This document shows positions 6,672-14,004 of a DNA stretch of 14,217 nucleotides, one piece after another (the stretch's first letter is position 1; each line of letters begins with the position of its first letter). The position numbers and the translations under genes are program-made. Source of the DNA: Candidatus Odyssella thessalonicensis (GTDB taxonomy: Bacteria; Pseudomonadota; Alphaproteobacteria; Bin65); the NCBI GenBank assembly GCA_005240015.1, contig SBBV01000501.1:1-14217 (forward strand). Direction: 5' to 3'. The notes under the pieces were generated by a model. That model was not told where the DNA came from. It saw nothing but the letters and a program-made list of their open reading frames with translations, and made no database searches.

Positions 6672-7400
6672 CTACGTCCGCGGCAGCCATCCGGCATAGA
6701 CGCCGCCTTGATATGCAAATGCGGCGGCCGCAATCAGCAGAATGATGCCAGCGGCCCGCTCTATTCGCGGCACCCACAGCATGGCGGAGCCGAGGCGGGT
6801 TAGCAGGCCCGTGGCCGCGCCAACAAGCAGTATCGGCACGCCTCGCGCGATTCCGAACACGAACAGGAGGGCAGCGCCCATAGCGGCATCCCCGCTTCCG
6901 GCCGCTGTCATAAGCACCGGTAGAAGGAGCGGCGTGCAGGCTGGACACGTTGACAGTCCGAATGGGATGCCGAGCAAAAACGCCGCGCCGAAACTGTTGA
7001 CCGCCCGTGGCGAGGCATAGAAGAGGCGGAGGTTGACGCGAACGACACGGAGCAATGCCAAGGCCAGGAACAGCAGAACAAGGCTTAGCAAGAAATAGGT
7101 GTGCGCCATGTATGGCGAGAGGACGCGCAGGACGGCAAAGCCGAAGAGGCCGAATAGGGCACCAAGCACGGCGTCGACAAGCGCCACACCCAGAACGAAG
7201 CCACCAGCGAGCAGCACTCCTCGCCGCCGCGTGGCGCGCCCTGCGGCCGCTTGCCCACCAGCCGAAAATCCTGCGGCCGCTGCGAGAAGCGGATATGAAC
7301 TGGGCGCCACGCCCACGAGAAGGCCGGCGAGCGCCATCAGGAGAACGCCCGTGGGCGTCAGCCCCGAGATGTCGCCGAGGATCGGTTCGAGCGTGGTCAT
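6672..7400 (-). CDS. CcdA/DsbD-type thiol-disulfide membrane protein with CPAC motif
   Basis: 242 residues, about six membrane segments (near 15-45, 62-90, 100-121, 135-165, 172-197, 214-235), matching the CcdA/DsbD transmembrane domain that carries electrons from cytoplasmic thioredoxin to periplasmic proteins. The central glycine/proline-rich segment 'GIPFGLSTCPACTPLLLPVL' (144-163) holds a CPAC pair (C152, C155). In canonical CcdA one redox cysteine lies in the first segment (P-C-x-x-P) and the other in the fourth; here the first-segment motif reads APSSYP (32-37), with serine where cysteine is expected. The two cysteines of CPAC may substitute as a local CXXC. It is divergent from the merR-HMA gene across a shared palindromic operator and followed by the exported two-cysteine protein. 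The ATG at 7398-7400 has a poor ribosome binding site. Role: probably thiol redox during metal stress; not tied to cytochrome c maturation by any neighbour. Confidence 0.8.
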   Translation of the reverse strand: MTTLEPILGDISGLTPTGVLLMALAGLLVGVAPSSYPLLAAAAGFSAGGQAAAGRATRRRGVLLAGGFVLGVALVDAVLGALFGLFGFAVLRVLSPYMAHTYFLLSLVLLFLALALLRVVRVNLRLFYASPRAVNSFGAAFLLGIPFGLSTCPACTPLLLPVLMTAAGSGDAAMGAALLFVFGIARGVPILLVGAATGLLTRLGSAMLWVPRIERAAGIILLIAAAAFAYQGGVYAGWLPRT

Positions 7401-7417
7401 TGCGGCCCAATCATGGA

Positions 7418-7445
7418 ACGGGGCACTTCAGGTGCCTGGCCCCGT
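7418..7445 (-). repeat. Inverted repeats at the 5' end of the ccdA-like leader
   Basis: A 7-bp perfect inverted repeat, ACGGGGC (7418-7424) and GCCCCGT (7439-7445), with a 14-base loop. It shares three bases with a second, shorter hairpin, GGCAC-N5-GTGCC (7422-7436), so the two folds exclude each other. Both fall between the divergent promoter and the ccdA-like ATG, about where the minus-strand transcript would begin. They could be an RNA leader structure or a second protein-binding site; no known riboswitch is recognised. Confidence 0.4.
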
Positions 7446-7449
7446 ATCC

Positions 7450-7481
7450 TTGACTCTGTACCGCGATACGGAGTCAATGAT
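7450..7481. promoter_or_regulatory. MerR-type operator and divergent promoter between the ccdA-like and merR-HMA genes
   Basis: A near-perfect 28-bp palindrome from TTGACT (7450-7455) to AGTCAA (7472-7477). The core is CTCTGTA (7454-7460), N6 (CCGCGA), TACGGAG (7467-7473). On the plus strand, -35 TTGACT and a -10-like AATGAT (7476-7481) are 20 bp apart, the stretched spacer typical of MerR-activated promoters, with the palindrome filling the spacer. The minus strand also has TTGACT (7472-7477) with a poorer -10 (AAGGAT, 7446-7451), so the site can serve both genes. Expected behaviour by family: regulator dimer bound in both states, RNA polymerase activated by DNA untwisting when metal binds. 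Confidence 0.85.
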
Positions 7482-7502
7482 TAATTGATTGCGGGAGCGG
7501 CG

Positions 7503-8210
7503 ATGGCAGAAATGACGATTGGCCGAGTAGCCGGCAAGGCGGGCGTCGGCGTGGAGACAGTGCGCTTTTATGAGCGCTCTGGGCTGATCGCGCGTCCGCT
7601 TCGCCCCACAGCCGGTGGTTTTCGGGTCTATGACGCCGAGACCGTCGCACGCATTCGATTCATCCGCCAGGCGCAAGAACTCGGTTTCTCGCTTGGCGAG
7701 ATCCGGGAGCTGCTGTCGCTCAGGGCGACGCCCGGAACCGATTGCCGCGCGGTGCGCGCTCAAGCCGTCGCCAAGCGCGATGAGGTGGATGGAAAGATTG
7801 GCCAGCTCAGGCGCATGCGGAGGGCGCTCGATGAACTCATCGCGACCTGCCCGGGCAGTGGCGCGGTACGCGAATGCACTATCCTCGACGGGCTGGAGCG
7901 GCCGCAGGGCAAGAAGCAACCCTCCAGCGGGCGCTCGCTAACCCAGTTGGCAGTGCCCGCACGGGCAACTCGGAGCCGGACGAAAGGACACGTCGTGAAG
8001 ACCATTACCCTCAAGATCGAAGGCATGCACTGTGACGGCTGCGCCCAGACCCTTCAGTTCCTCCTTGGCCGCGAGGCGGGCGTCCGCAAGGTCGATGTTA
8101 GGTTTGCCGATAGCGAGGCGCGTATCCTGCACGACCCCGGCGCTTCCGATGAGAAGCAGCTCGCGGCCGTCGTCAAGAAGGCCGGCTTTCGGGTTGCCGG
8201 CATTCGCTGA
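7503..8210 (+). CDS. MerR-family metal-sensing regulator fused to a C-terminal HMA metal-binding domain
   Basis: 235 residues. The N-terminal MerR domain begins MAEMTIGRVAGKAGV with the winged-helix 'VETVRFYERSGLI' (17-29), GGFRVYD (38-44) and the usual dimerisation helix to about 115. C81, C116 and C125 sit at the same spacing (35 and 9) as Cys82/117/126 that bind Hg(II) in Tn501 MerR, so the sensor should bind a thiophilic soft metal, mercury first. After a polar linker (132-163) comes a complete HMA domain (165-235) with GMHCDGC (C177, C180). No stop separates the parts. GTG 7995 (codon 165) has AAAGGA 6 nt upstream, so a free 71-residue MerP/CopZ-like chaperone may also be made. ATG 7503 is preferred over TTG 7485 because GGGAG precedes it and the MerR domain starts there. 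Confidence 0.85.
   Translation: MAEMTIGRVAGKAGVGVETVRFYERSGLIARPLRPTAGGFRVYDAETVARIRFIRQAQELGFSLGEIRELLSLRATPGTDCRAVRAQAVAKRDEVDGKIGQLRRMRRALDELIATCPGSGAVRECTILDGLERPQGKKQPSSGRSLTQLAVPARATRSRTKGHVVKTITLKIEGMHCDGCAQTLQFLLGREAGVRKVDVRFADSEARILHDPGASDEKQLAAVVKKAGFRVAGIR
7983..7997 (+). promoter_or_regulatory. Internal ribosome binding site and GTG start for a free HMA protein
   Basis: AAAGGA (7983-7988), 6 nt spacer, GTG (7995-7997), followed in frame by KTITLKIEGMHCDGC, which is exactly where free-standing HMA metallochaperones begin. It lies within the linker of the MerR-HMA reading frame, so two products from one ORF are possible. Alternatively it is a relic of two separate genes that lost the intervening stop. 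Confidence 0.55.
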
Positions 8211-8273
8211 TAGAGGCCTATCCGTTGACGTGTGGGCAGCTAAGGCATGAAGCCAGCCTCCTTTTCATCCTGC

Positions 8274-8305
8274 TTGACTCCGTAGGATAGTACGGAGCGT
8301 AGATT
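8274..8305 (+). promoter_or_regulatory. MerR-type promoter/operator of the P-type ATPase operon
   Basis: TTGACT (8274-8279) and TAGATT (8300-8305) are separated by 20 bp. The spacer carries a perfect 7-bp inverted repeat: CTCCGTA (8278-8284), N6 (GGATAG), TACGGAG (8291-8297). The core, spacing and offset of the -10 from the right arm match the operator at 7450-7481 exactly, apart from one base in the left arm. A transcript from here would have a leader of about 65 nt before the ATPase ATG, whose AGGAG lies at 8364-8368. Confidence 0.88.
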
Positions 8306-8376
8306 CCACGGCGTCTTAGTCGTCGCCCACCGATCGCGGCATGCCGTGAGCGCTTGGGGCGGCAGGAGCGGACGCC

Positions 8377-10830
8377 ATGACCGACGCAGCACTTACCGCA
8401 AACGAATTCAATTCTCTCTGGAGCGAGGAGCCCGCCAGCCGGGCCGATCGCGCGCGCGTCCGGGCGCGAATCGGCGGGCTGCACTGCTCGCTCTGCACCG
8501 GAACAATCGAGAAAGCGCTCGGCCGTATCCCAGGCGTCGATAAAGTAGCCGTGAGCCTTACCCACGAACAGGCTCTGGTCGAATTCAATCCGCACATTGT
8601 CAGGCCCGAGGCACTTCTCCAGACTCTGCGTGATATCGGGTATACGATTCACGATCCGCACAAGCTGCGCCCCTTCGAGGAGGAGGAGCGCGATTTGGTG
8701 CGCGAAGGCCGCCGCTTTCTCATCGCGACGGCGCTGAGTCTTTGTGCGCTCGCCCTCATTGTCCATCCCGCCGGCGTGTGGTCACTCGTGATTCCCGCGA
8801 TCGCGACGCTTAGCTTGACGGGCTTCGTGTTCTTGGTCCTGCGCGCGAGCGGCCTATGGACCGCGATTGCGGCATTGCTCGGCTTGGGTGCTGGCGCGCT
8901 GGCGCTGTTGCTGCTCAAAGAGGGGAGCGGCCTGGCGGCGCTCACGCCCTGGATCGTTGGTGCCCTCGCGCTCGCCTTGGTTTTCGGTATCGGCCGGCAC
9001 ATTCTCTGGATGGCGTGGCAGTCGCTGCGCCGCGGCATCCTCAATCAGCACGTGCTGTTCGAAGCCGGCGCCTTTGCCGGCCTCCTTGGCGGCGCGATTG
9101 GGCTCGCGTGGCAACTCCCCGGCTATCCCACGGCCCCCTTCTTCGCCGTGGCGGTGATGATCGGCACCTATCACATTTTCTCCGAGTGGCTCTCGCTGAT
9201 CGTCAAGACTCGAAGCTCGCAAGCGGTCAAGCGGCTCCTCGACCTTCAGCCCAGCACCGCGCGCGTCGTGCGCGACGGACAAGAGCTGGTCACCCCGATC
9301 ACCGGAGTTCGCCTCGGGGACCTCGTGCGAATACGCCCGGGCGAGCGCGTGCCGGTCGACGGCGTCGTCGCCGAGGGCCACTCCGCGGTCGATCAGTCGC
9401 TGGTGACCGGCGAGCCGACGCCCCTTGAACGATCCGTCGGCGATTCGGTGATTGGCGGCTCGATCAACGGCGTGGGCACCCTCCTGGTCCGGGTCACTGC
9501 GATCGGAGAGGAAAGTTTCCTGCAGCGCATCGTTCGGCAAGTCGAAGATGCCCGGGCACTCAAGCCGGGGCTACTGCACCTCGTCGACCGGGCGCTGCGG
9601 GTCTACACGCCCGCAGTCCTGGCCATCGCTTTCGTTGCAGCCATTGCGTGGGCGGTTGGTCCGCTCGTGCTGGGCCTGGACGTTGATCTCGAACGGGCGG
9701 CCTTTGCCGGGCTGAGCGTGCTGGTCATGGGCTACCCGTGCGCGGTCGGCATTTCGGCTCCGCTCTCGATCGTGCGTGGTGCCGGGGAGGCGGCGGAGCG
9801 CGGCATACTCATGCGTACTGGGGAGGCCTTTCAAGGCTACCGGCTGGCGCGGCACATCGTGTTCGACAAGACCGGCACGCTGACCGAAGGGCGGCCGGTT
9901 CTGCGCGAGGTCGAGGGGCTCGATGTGGACGAGGCCAGCCTCATCGCCATCGCGGCCGCCGCGGAAAGCGCCTCGGAACATCCTCTCGCGGCTGCGACGC
10001 TCGATGCCGCCTTCGCTCGCAAGATCACGCCGCCTACGGTGAGTTCCTTCGAGGCTGTCGCGGGAAAGGGCGTGCGGGCGGAGATCGACGGGGAACGAGT
10101 GCTGGTGGGAAGCCCGCGGTTCATCGCCGAAAGCGGCGTCCCCGTGGCGCCGCTCGCGGATCGAATCCGGGCGCTCGAGGAATTGGGTCGCACCGTTATC
10201 GCTGTGGCCAGGGGCAATCGTCTGGTCGGCATCGTCGCCTTCGGCGACACCATTCGGCCCGACGCCGCGGCCACGATGCGCGCCCTCCGCACAGCCGGTG
10301 TGAGAGTTGCGCTTGTGACCGGCGACAACGAGCGCGCGGCGCAGCGGGTGGCGGCCGAGGTGGGCATCGATGCGGTGCACGCCGGAAAGCTGCCGGCCGA
10401 AAAGGTCGAGCTGATCCGCCGGCTGCAGCACGGCAGCACGGTGGCCATGGTGGGTGACGGAATTAACGACGCCCCGGCGCTGATGCAGGCCAATGTCGGT
10501 ATCGCCATGGGGAGCGGCACCGACATTGCCATCGAGTCCGCGGATATCATCATTCTCAACAATCGCGTCGAGGCGGTTGCGGTCGCGCGCGAGATCAGCC
10601 GCCGGGCCTATCGCAAGATGGTTCAGAACGTCTCGCTCGCCTTCCTCTTCAACGGCGTCGGCGTGCCCCTCGCGGCGACAGGGCTCGTGTATCCGGTCTG
10701 GGCGATGGCGGCGATGGCCGTCAGCGTGACGACGATCTTCTTCAACTCGCTGTGGGGCCGGCCGGGCATGTTCTTCCAAGCGATTCTGAGCGTCGGCCGG
10801 GCGCCGCGCTCGGATCAGCTCGCTCATTGA
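8377..10830 (+). CDS. P1B-type heavy-metal-translocating ATPase with YPC membrane motif
   Basis: 817-residue inner-membrane pump that uses ATP to export a metal ion. In order: N-terminal HMA domain (about 30-95) with GLHCSLC (C37, C40); four hydrophobic segments (about 113-131, 134-156, 159-180, 188-206) where P1B pumps usually have two; the conserved amphipathic GRHILWMAWQSLRRG (206-220); membrane pair 226-247 and 252-274; actuator TGEPTP (344-349); metal-site helix MGYPCAVGISAP (451-462); phosphorylation DKTGTLT (D497); SEHPLA (533-538); GDGINDAP (693-700); two final segments (751-770, 772-790). The usual CPC is YPC: the first cysteine is tyrosine 453. The last helices read FNGVG and MAVSVTTIFFN, unlike copper (YN…MxxSS) or zinc classes, so the ion is not predictable. 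Good ribosome binding site AGGAG 8 nt upstream. First gene of a four-gene operon behind a MerR-type promoter. Confidence 0.93.
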   Translation: MTDAALTANEFNSLWSEEPASRADRARVRARIGGLHCSLCTGTIEKALGRIPGVDKVAVSLTHEQALVEFNPHIVRPEALLQTLRDIGYTIHDPHKLRPFEEEERDLVREGRRFLIATALSLCALALIVHPAGVWSLVIPAIATLSLTGFVFLVLRASGLWTAIAALLGLGAGALALLLLKEGSGLAALTPWIVGALALALVFGIGRHILWMAWQSLRRGILNQHVLFEAGAFAGLLGGAIGLAWQLPGYPTAPFFAVAVMIGTYHIFSEWLSLIVKTRSSQAVKRLLDLQPSTARVVRDGQELVTPITGVRLGDLVRIRPGERVPVDGVVAEGHSAVDQSLVTGEPTPLERSVGDSVIGGSINGVGTLLVRVTAIGEESFLQRIVRQVEDARALKPGLLHLVDRALRVYTPAVLAIAFVAAIAWAVGPLVLGLDVDLERAAFAGLSVLVMGYPCAVGISAPLSIVRGAGEAAERGILMRTGEAFQGYRLARHIVFDKTGTLTEGRPVLREVEGLDVDEASLIAIAAAAESASEHPLAAATLDAAFARKITPPTVSSFEAVAGKGVRAEIDGERVLVGSPRFIAESGVPVAPLADRIRALEELGRTVIAVARGNRLVGIVAFGDTIRPDAAATMRALRTAGVRVALVTGDNERAAQRVAAEVGIDAVHAGKLPAEKVELIRRLQHGSTVAMVGDGINDAPALMQANVGIAMGSGTDIAIESADIIILNNRVEAVAVAREISRRAYRKMVQNVSLAFLFNGVGVPLAATGLVYPVWAMAAMAVSVTTIFFNSLWGRPGMFFQAILSVGRAPRSDQLAH

Positions 10831-10869
10831 CTGGCCGTATCGCGTCGCAACCGAGGCATTTTCCATCGC

Positions 10870-12066
10870 ATGGGCAGCATCAAACGAGGTATCCGCAACG
10901 CCTTTCGCGCCCGGGCGCGGGCCGCGGCGGTCGTCGCCCTTCTGTCCGTGATCATCGGCGCGCTGGCGGTGCTGGTTCAAATGGCCGTGTCGAGCCGGCA
11001 GCAGATCAGGGAACTCGAAGCGCGCGTGCGCACGCTGATCGAGCTGCGAGAGGCCGGGGCGTTCGGCACGGGCGGTTTCGGCAAGGACAAACCGGTGGGC
11101 GAGGAGGGATTCACCACCGACACGCTCGAAGCCGTGAAGCGGATTCCGCATGCGCGTCACATCGCGCGCATCGATGAATATATCTACGCACCACAAATCG
11201 ATCCCTCCAAAGCCAACGCCTATGCCATGGTCATCGGGCTTCGGCCGGGGAGCGCCCTGCGCGCGATTGGCGAGATCGACTACGAAAACGCGCGCATCAT
11301 TGCCGGACGCTCCTTCGTCGCCGACGACACGAGCAGACAGGTTGCGGTGGTTGGGCGGCTCTACGCGCGCCAGCGCCTCGGCCTCGAACACGCGTCCGAT
11401 GGGCCGCTCCGCGGGCGGACGGTGACGCTCAATGGCACCGAATTCGAAGTCGTCGGCATCTACTCCACCGCGAACGACTTCGGCGACAACCACGTCTTCG
11501 TGCCGATCGAAGCGTTTCGCGCCACCTACAAGCCGGGCAACAAGCTCGGGAAGATCTTCGTTACCGTCGATTCGGTGGCGAACGTGGATCGGGTCGTCGC
11601 CGATCTCAAATCGCTGCCCGAAGCGGACGTGGTGACGACCCCCGAGGCAGTGTCGACGGCGCGGACGAGCTTGGGAAGCCTTGCGGCGGCTAGCGTCTAT
11701 TCGATTGCGCTGCTGTTCGCCATCGGCATCGTCCTCGTTGTGTTCGTGATGGTGCTCAGCGTTCGCGAACGCGTACGCGAGATCGGCATGCTCAAGGCGA
11801 TCGGCGCGTCGAACCGCGAGCTCGTGGGGCAATTTCTCGGAGAGGCAACCACGGTCTGCGTCCTCGGAGGTATTGGCGCGGCCGGCCTGGCTGCCCTCGG
11901 CATATGGCTGGTGCGGGGCGTTTCCGGGATTTCGCTCGCATTCGAGGCGCCGCTGTTGCTCTCGCTCGCCGCCGGCGCGCTCGTCTTTGCCGGCATCGCC
12001 AGCATTTATCCCATCCTCAAAGCCCGGCGCCTGAGCCCGGTCGAAGCCATGCGGAGCGTGGAATGA
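10870..12066 (+). CDS. FtsX/MacB-family ABC permease, first of two
   Basis: 398 residues with the four-segment FtsX/MacB plan: one N-terminal membrane segment (18-40), a large periplasmic domain (about 41-272, MacB_PCD-like, with GRSFVADD…VAVVGR and the 'VVGIYSTANDFGDNHVFVP' region), then three segments (274-297, 325-349, 359-383). Between the second and third segments lies the conserved 'REIGMLKAIGASNRELVGQF' (303-322), which contacts the ATPase. It ends ARRLSPVEAMRSVE, the usual FtsX tail. It begins 39 bp after the P-type ATPase and overlaps the next permease by an ATGA. The ribosome binding site is poor (GAGG, 13 nt away), suggesting dependence on upstream translation. Such proteins are mechanotransmission permeases that move or release periplasmic or lipid-bound substrates rather than ions; substrate unknown. 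No membrane-fusion partner (MacA-like) is encoded nearby. Confidence 0.88.
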   Translation: MGSIKRGIRNAFRARARAAAVVALLSVIIGALAVLVQMAVSSRQQIRELEARVRTLIELREAGAFGTGGFGKDKPVGEEGFTTDTLEAVKRIPHARHIARIDEYIYAPQIDPSKANAYAMVIGLRPGSALRAIGEIDYENARIIAGRSFVADDTSRQVAVVGRLYARQRLGLEHASDGPLRGRTVTLNGTEFEVVGIYSTANDFGDNHVFVPIEAFRATYKPGNKLGKIFVTVDSVANVDRVVADLKSLPEADVVTTPEAVSTARTSLGSLAAASVYSIALLFAIGIVLVVFVMVLSVRERVREIGMLKAIGASNRELVGQFLGEATTVCVLGGIGAAGLAALGIWLVRGVSGISLAFEAPLLLSLAAGALVFAGIASIYPILKARRLSPVEAMRSVE

Positions 12067-13328
12067 ACCCCATCAACTTTGGACTGCGAAACCTGAGCCG
12101 CGGCCGCGGCCGATTCGCGGTCGTGGTACTGCTTGTAGGCATCGCATTCTTCCTGCTCCTGGTGACGCAGGCGATCCGCGGCGCCGTCGAGGCGTACACG
12201 ACTCAACTCAAGCAGACGGTGGACAATTCCCTCCAAGTCCGCGCCCGCGGCTCCATGGGCCACGTCAACATGGTCGGCAACGATCAGATCCTGCCGCAGG
12301 CCTTCCTGGAGAGGGTTCGTGCCCTTCCGAACGTGGCCAAGGTCGAGACCTACCTCCTCGGCATGAGCCCCACGACGGGGCACAATTTTGCGATGCATGT
12401 CGGCCTCGTGCCAGGTGACGCAATGCGGCTCGAATCCCACGGCGAGGCCGGTAATCCGCGGATCATCGCCGGCCGCGGGCTGCGCGCCGAGGATTCGGGC
12501 AAGGACGTCGGCGTGATCGGCCAGCGCTATGCCTCCATCGTCGGGATTACGCCCGAGAACCTCGACCGCGCCACCCTGACGATCGATCTGACACGCACAC
12601 ACCCCGTCATCTTCGCGCTCGACCGTCCGAAACGGTCGATCCGCATCGTCGGTATCTACGCGAGCGGCTATGTCTTTGGCGATACGCAGCTGTTCATGCC
12701 GCTCGAGACATTCCGCGACATCTACGGCGTGAAGGAGGGCATTTCGTGGCTTTTCATTCGCGCGACATCGTCGGATGATGTGGCGGAGATCGAACGGAAG
12801 CTGCGCGAATTGTTTGGCGTAACCGCGGACATCATCGCGCCGACCGCAGCCGCCGAGTTCGAGCGCGAGACGACCGCCGCGGTGCTGACGCTTTCGCACG
12901 TGGGGTCGGCGCTCGCGGCCGCGCTTGCCGCGATCGTGACCTTTTTCGTCATGCTCCTCGTCGTGCGCCAGCGCACGCGTGAGATCGGAACCCTCAAAGC
13001 GATTGGTGCCGGCAACGGGTACATCCTCGCGGCTTTTCTGACCGAGGCCGCACTCTTCTGTCTTGCCGGGGCCGTCGTCGGGGCTGCGCTGTTCCTGGCC
13101 GTGGGCGGCCCTGCAGCGGAGCAACTGTTCGCCGTCGGCCTAACGCCCTTCCTCGCTCCCCAGTACCAGGACACGCTCGCGCCAACCCTCAATTTCGCTG
13201 CGCGATTGGGTGGCCCGGCAATCGCCGCGCTGGCCATAGCGGTGGTCGCGGTCGCAATCATCGGCAGCATGTTCGGCGTGCTGCGTCTCGTTCGTCTCTC
13301 CCCGTTGGAGGCCATGCGCCATGAGTAA
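12063..13328 (+). CDS. FtsX/MacB-family ABC permease, second of two
   Basis: 421 residues with the same plan as its neighbour: N-terminal segment (17-37), periplasmic domain (about 38-277) with RIIAGRGLRAEDSGKDVGVIG (133-153 region) and 'IRIVGIYASGYVFGDTQLFM' (193-212), then three segments (279-302, 328-348, 385-408). The coupling stretch is REIGTLKAIGAGNGYILAAF (306-325) and the tail RLSPLEAMRHE. The frame is open upstream to 11904, but ATG 12063 is chosen because the earlier part overlaps the first permease and the N-terminus MNPINFGLRNLSRGRGR is typical. The two permeases are similar in fold but divergent, so a heterodimer is likely. It overlaps the ATPase gene by 8 bp. Confidence 0.88.
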   Translation: MNPINFGLRNLSRGRGRFAVVVLLVGIAFFLLLVTQAIRGAVEAYTTQLKQTVDNSLQVRARGSMGHVNMVGNDQILPQAFLERVRALPNVAKVETYLLGMSPTTGHNFAMHVGLVPGDAMRLESHGEAGNPRIIAGRGLRAEDSGKDVGVIGQRYASIVGITPENLDRATLTIDLTRTHPVIFALDRPKRSIRIVGIYASGYVFGDTQLFMPLETFRDIYGVKEGISWLFIRATSSDDVAEIERKLRELFGVTADIIAPTAAAEFERETTAAVLTLSHVGSALAAALAAIVTFFVMLLVVRQRTREIGTLKAIGAGNGYILAAFLTEAALFCLAGAVVGAALFLAVGGPAAEQLFAVGLTPFLAPQYQDTLAPTLNFAARLGGPAIAALAIAVVAVAIIGSMFGVLRLVRLSPLEAMRHE

Positions 13329-14004
13329 CGCCGCTCCGCTGATTGCGCTCAAGGGCGTTTCCAAAGTCTATATGCGAGGCAAATCCCGCGTCGCAGCGCT
13401 CGACGGCGTCGACCTGCACCTGCCCGAGCGGGGCATGACGGCAGTCGTTGGGCCGAGCGGCAGCGGCAAATCTTCGCTCCTCCACATCATCGGCGCCATG
13501 GACCGGCCGACGGCCGGGACTGTCTCGGTCGCCGGACGAGACCTCAACAGTCTGCCCGAGGCCGGACTCACTCCATTCCGGCGCAGCACCATTGGATTCG
13601 TGTTCCAGAGCTTCAATCTCGTGCCGAATCTCTCGGCCATCGAAAACGTGATGCTGCCCCTCGAATTCGCCGGCATTCCGGCGGGGGAGCGGCGCGAGCG
13701 TGCCCTCGCTCTCCTCGCGCGCGTCGGCCTCGCCGAGCGCGTGTCGCATCGGCCGGGCGAGCTTTCCGGCGGTGAGCAGCAGCGCGTCGCCATTGCCCGA
13801 GCGCTGGCAAACGACCCGCGCCTGATCTTAGCCGACGAGCCGACAGGAAACCTCGATTCGAAGACCGGCGAAATGATCTTTGCGCTGCTCAAGGAGATTG
13901 CGGCGGACAGGACGGTGATCGTCGTCACCCACGCCGAAGCTCTGGCGGCTGACGCCAATCGAATCCTGAGAATACGAGACGGAAGGCTCGATATGGCGGC
14001 GTAG
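13321..14004 (+). CDS. LolD/MacB-type ABC ATPase subunit
   Basis: 227 residues, the standard length of the LolD/FtsE/MacB-ATPase family. Walker A GPSGSGKS (44-51), Q-loop FVFQSFNLVP (93-102; the 'FNLVPNLSAIENVMLPL' stretch is diagnostic for this family), signature LSGGEQQR (148-155), Walker B LILADEPTGNLDS (168-180) and the switch histidine VTHAE (H204). It supplies ATP hydrolysis to the two FtsX-type permeases, with which it overlaps by 8 bp, so all three are translationally linked. It is the last plus-strand gene and is followed by a convergent regulator gene with about 94 bp between. All catalytic motifs are intact. Confidence 0.94.
   Translation: MSNAAPLIALKGVSKVYMRGKSRVAALDGVDLHLPERGMTAVVGPSGSGKSSLLHIIGAMDRPTAGTVSVAGRDLNSLPEAGLTPFRRSTIGFVFQSFNLVPNLSAIENVMLPLEFAGIPAGERRERALALLARVGLAERVSHRPGELSGGEQQRVAIARALANDPRLILADEPTGNLDSKTGEMIFALLKEIAADRTVIVVTHAEALAADANRILRIRDGRLDMAA

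Noticed and set aside
9571..11832. 753-codon open frame on the minus strand
   Set aside because: It lies opposite the P-type ATPase and FtsX genes, whose protein motifs are unmistakable. Its translation is rich in R, H, D and G, typical of an antisense frame in high-GC DNA.
12006..13124. 372-codon minus-strand frame
   Set aside because: Antisense to the second FtsX permease; no recognisable protein.
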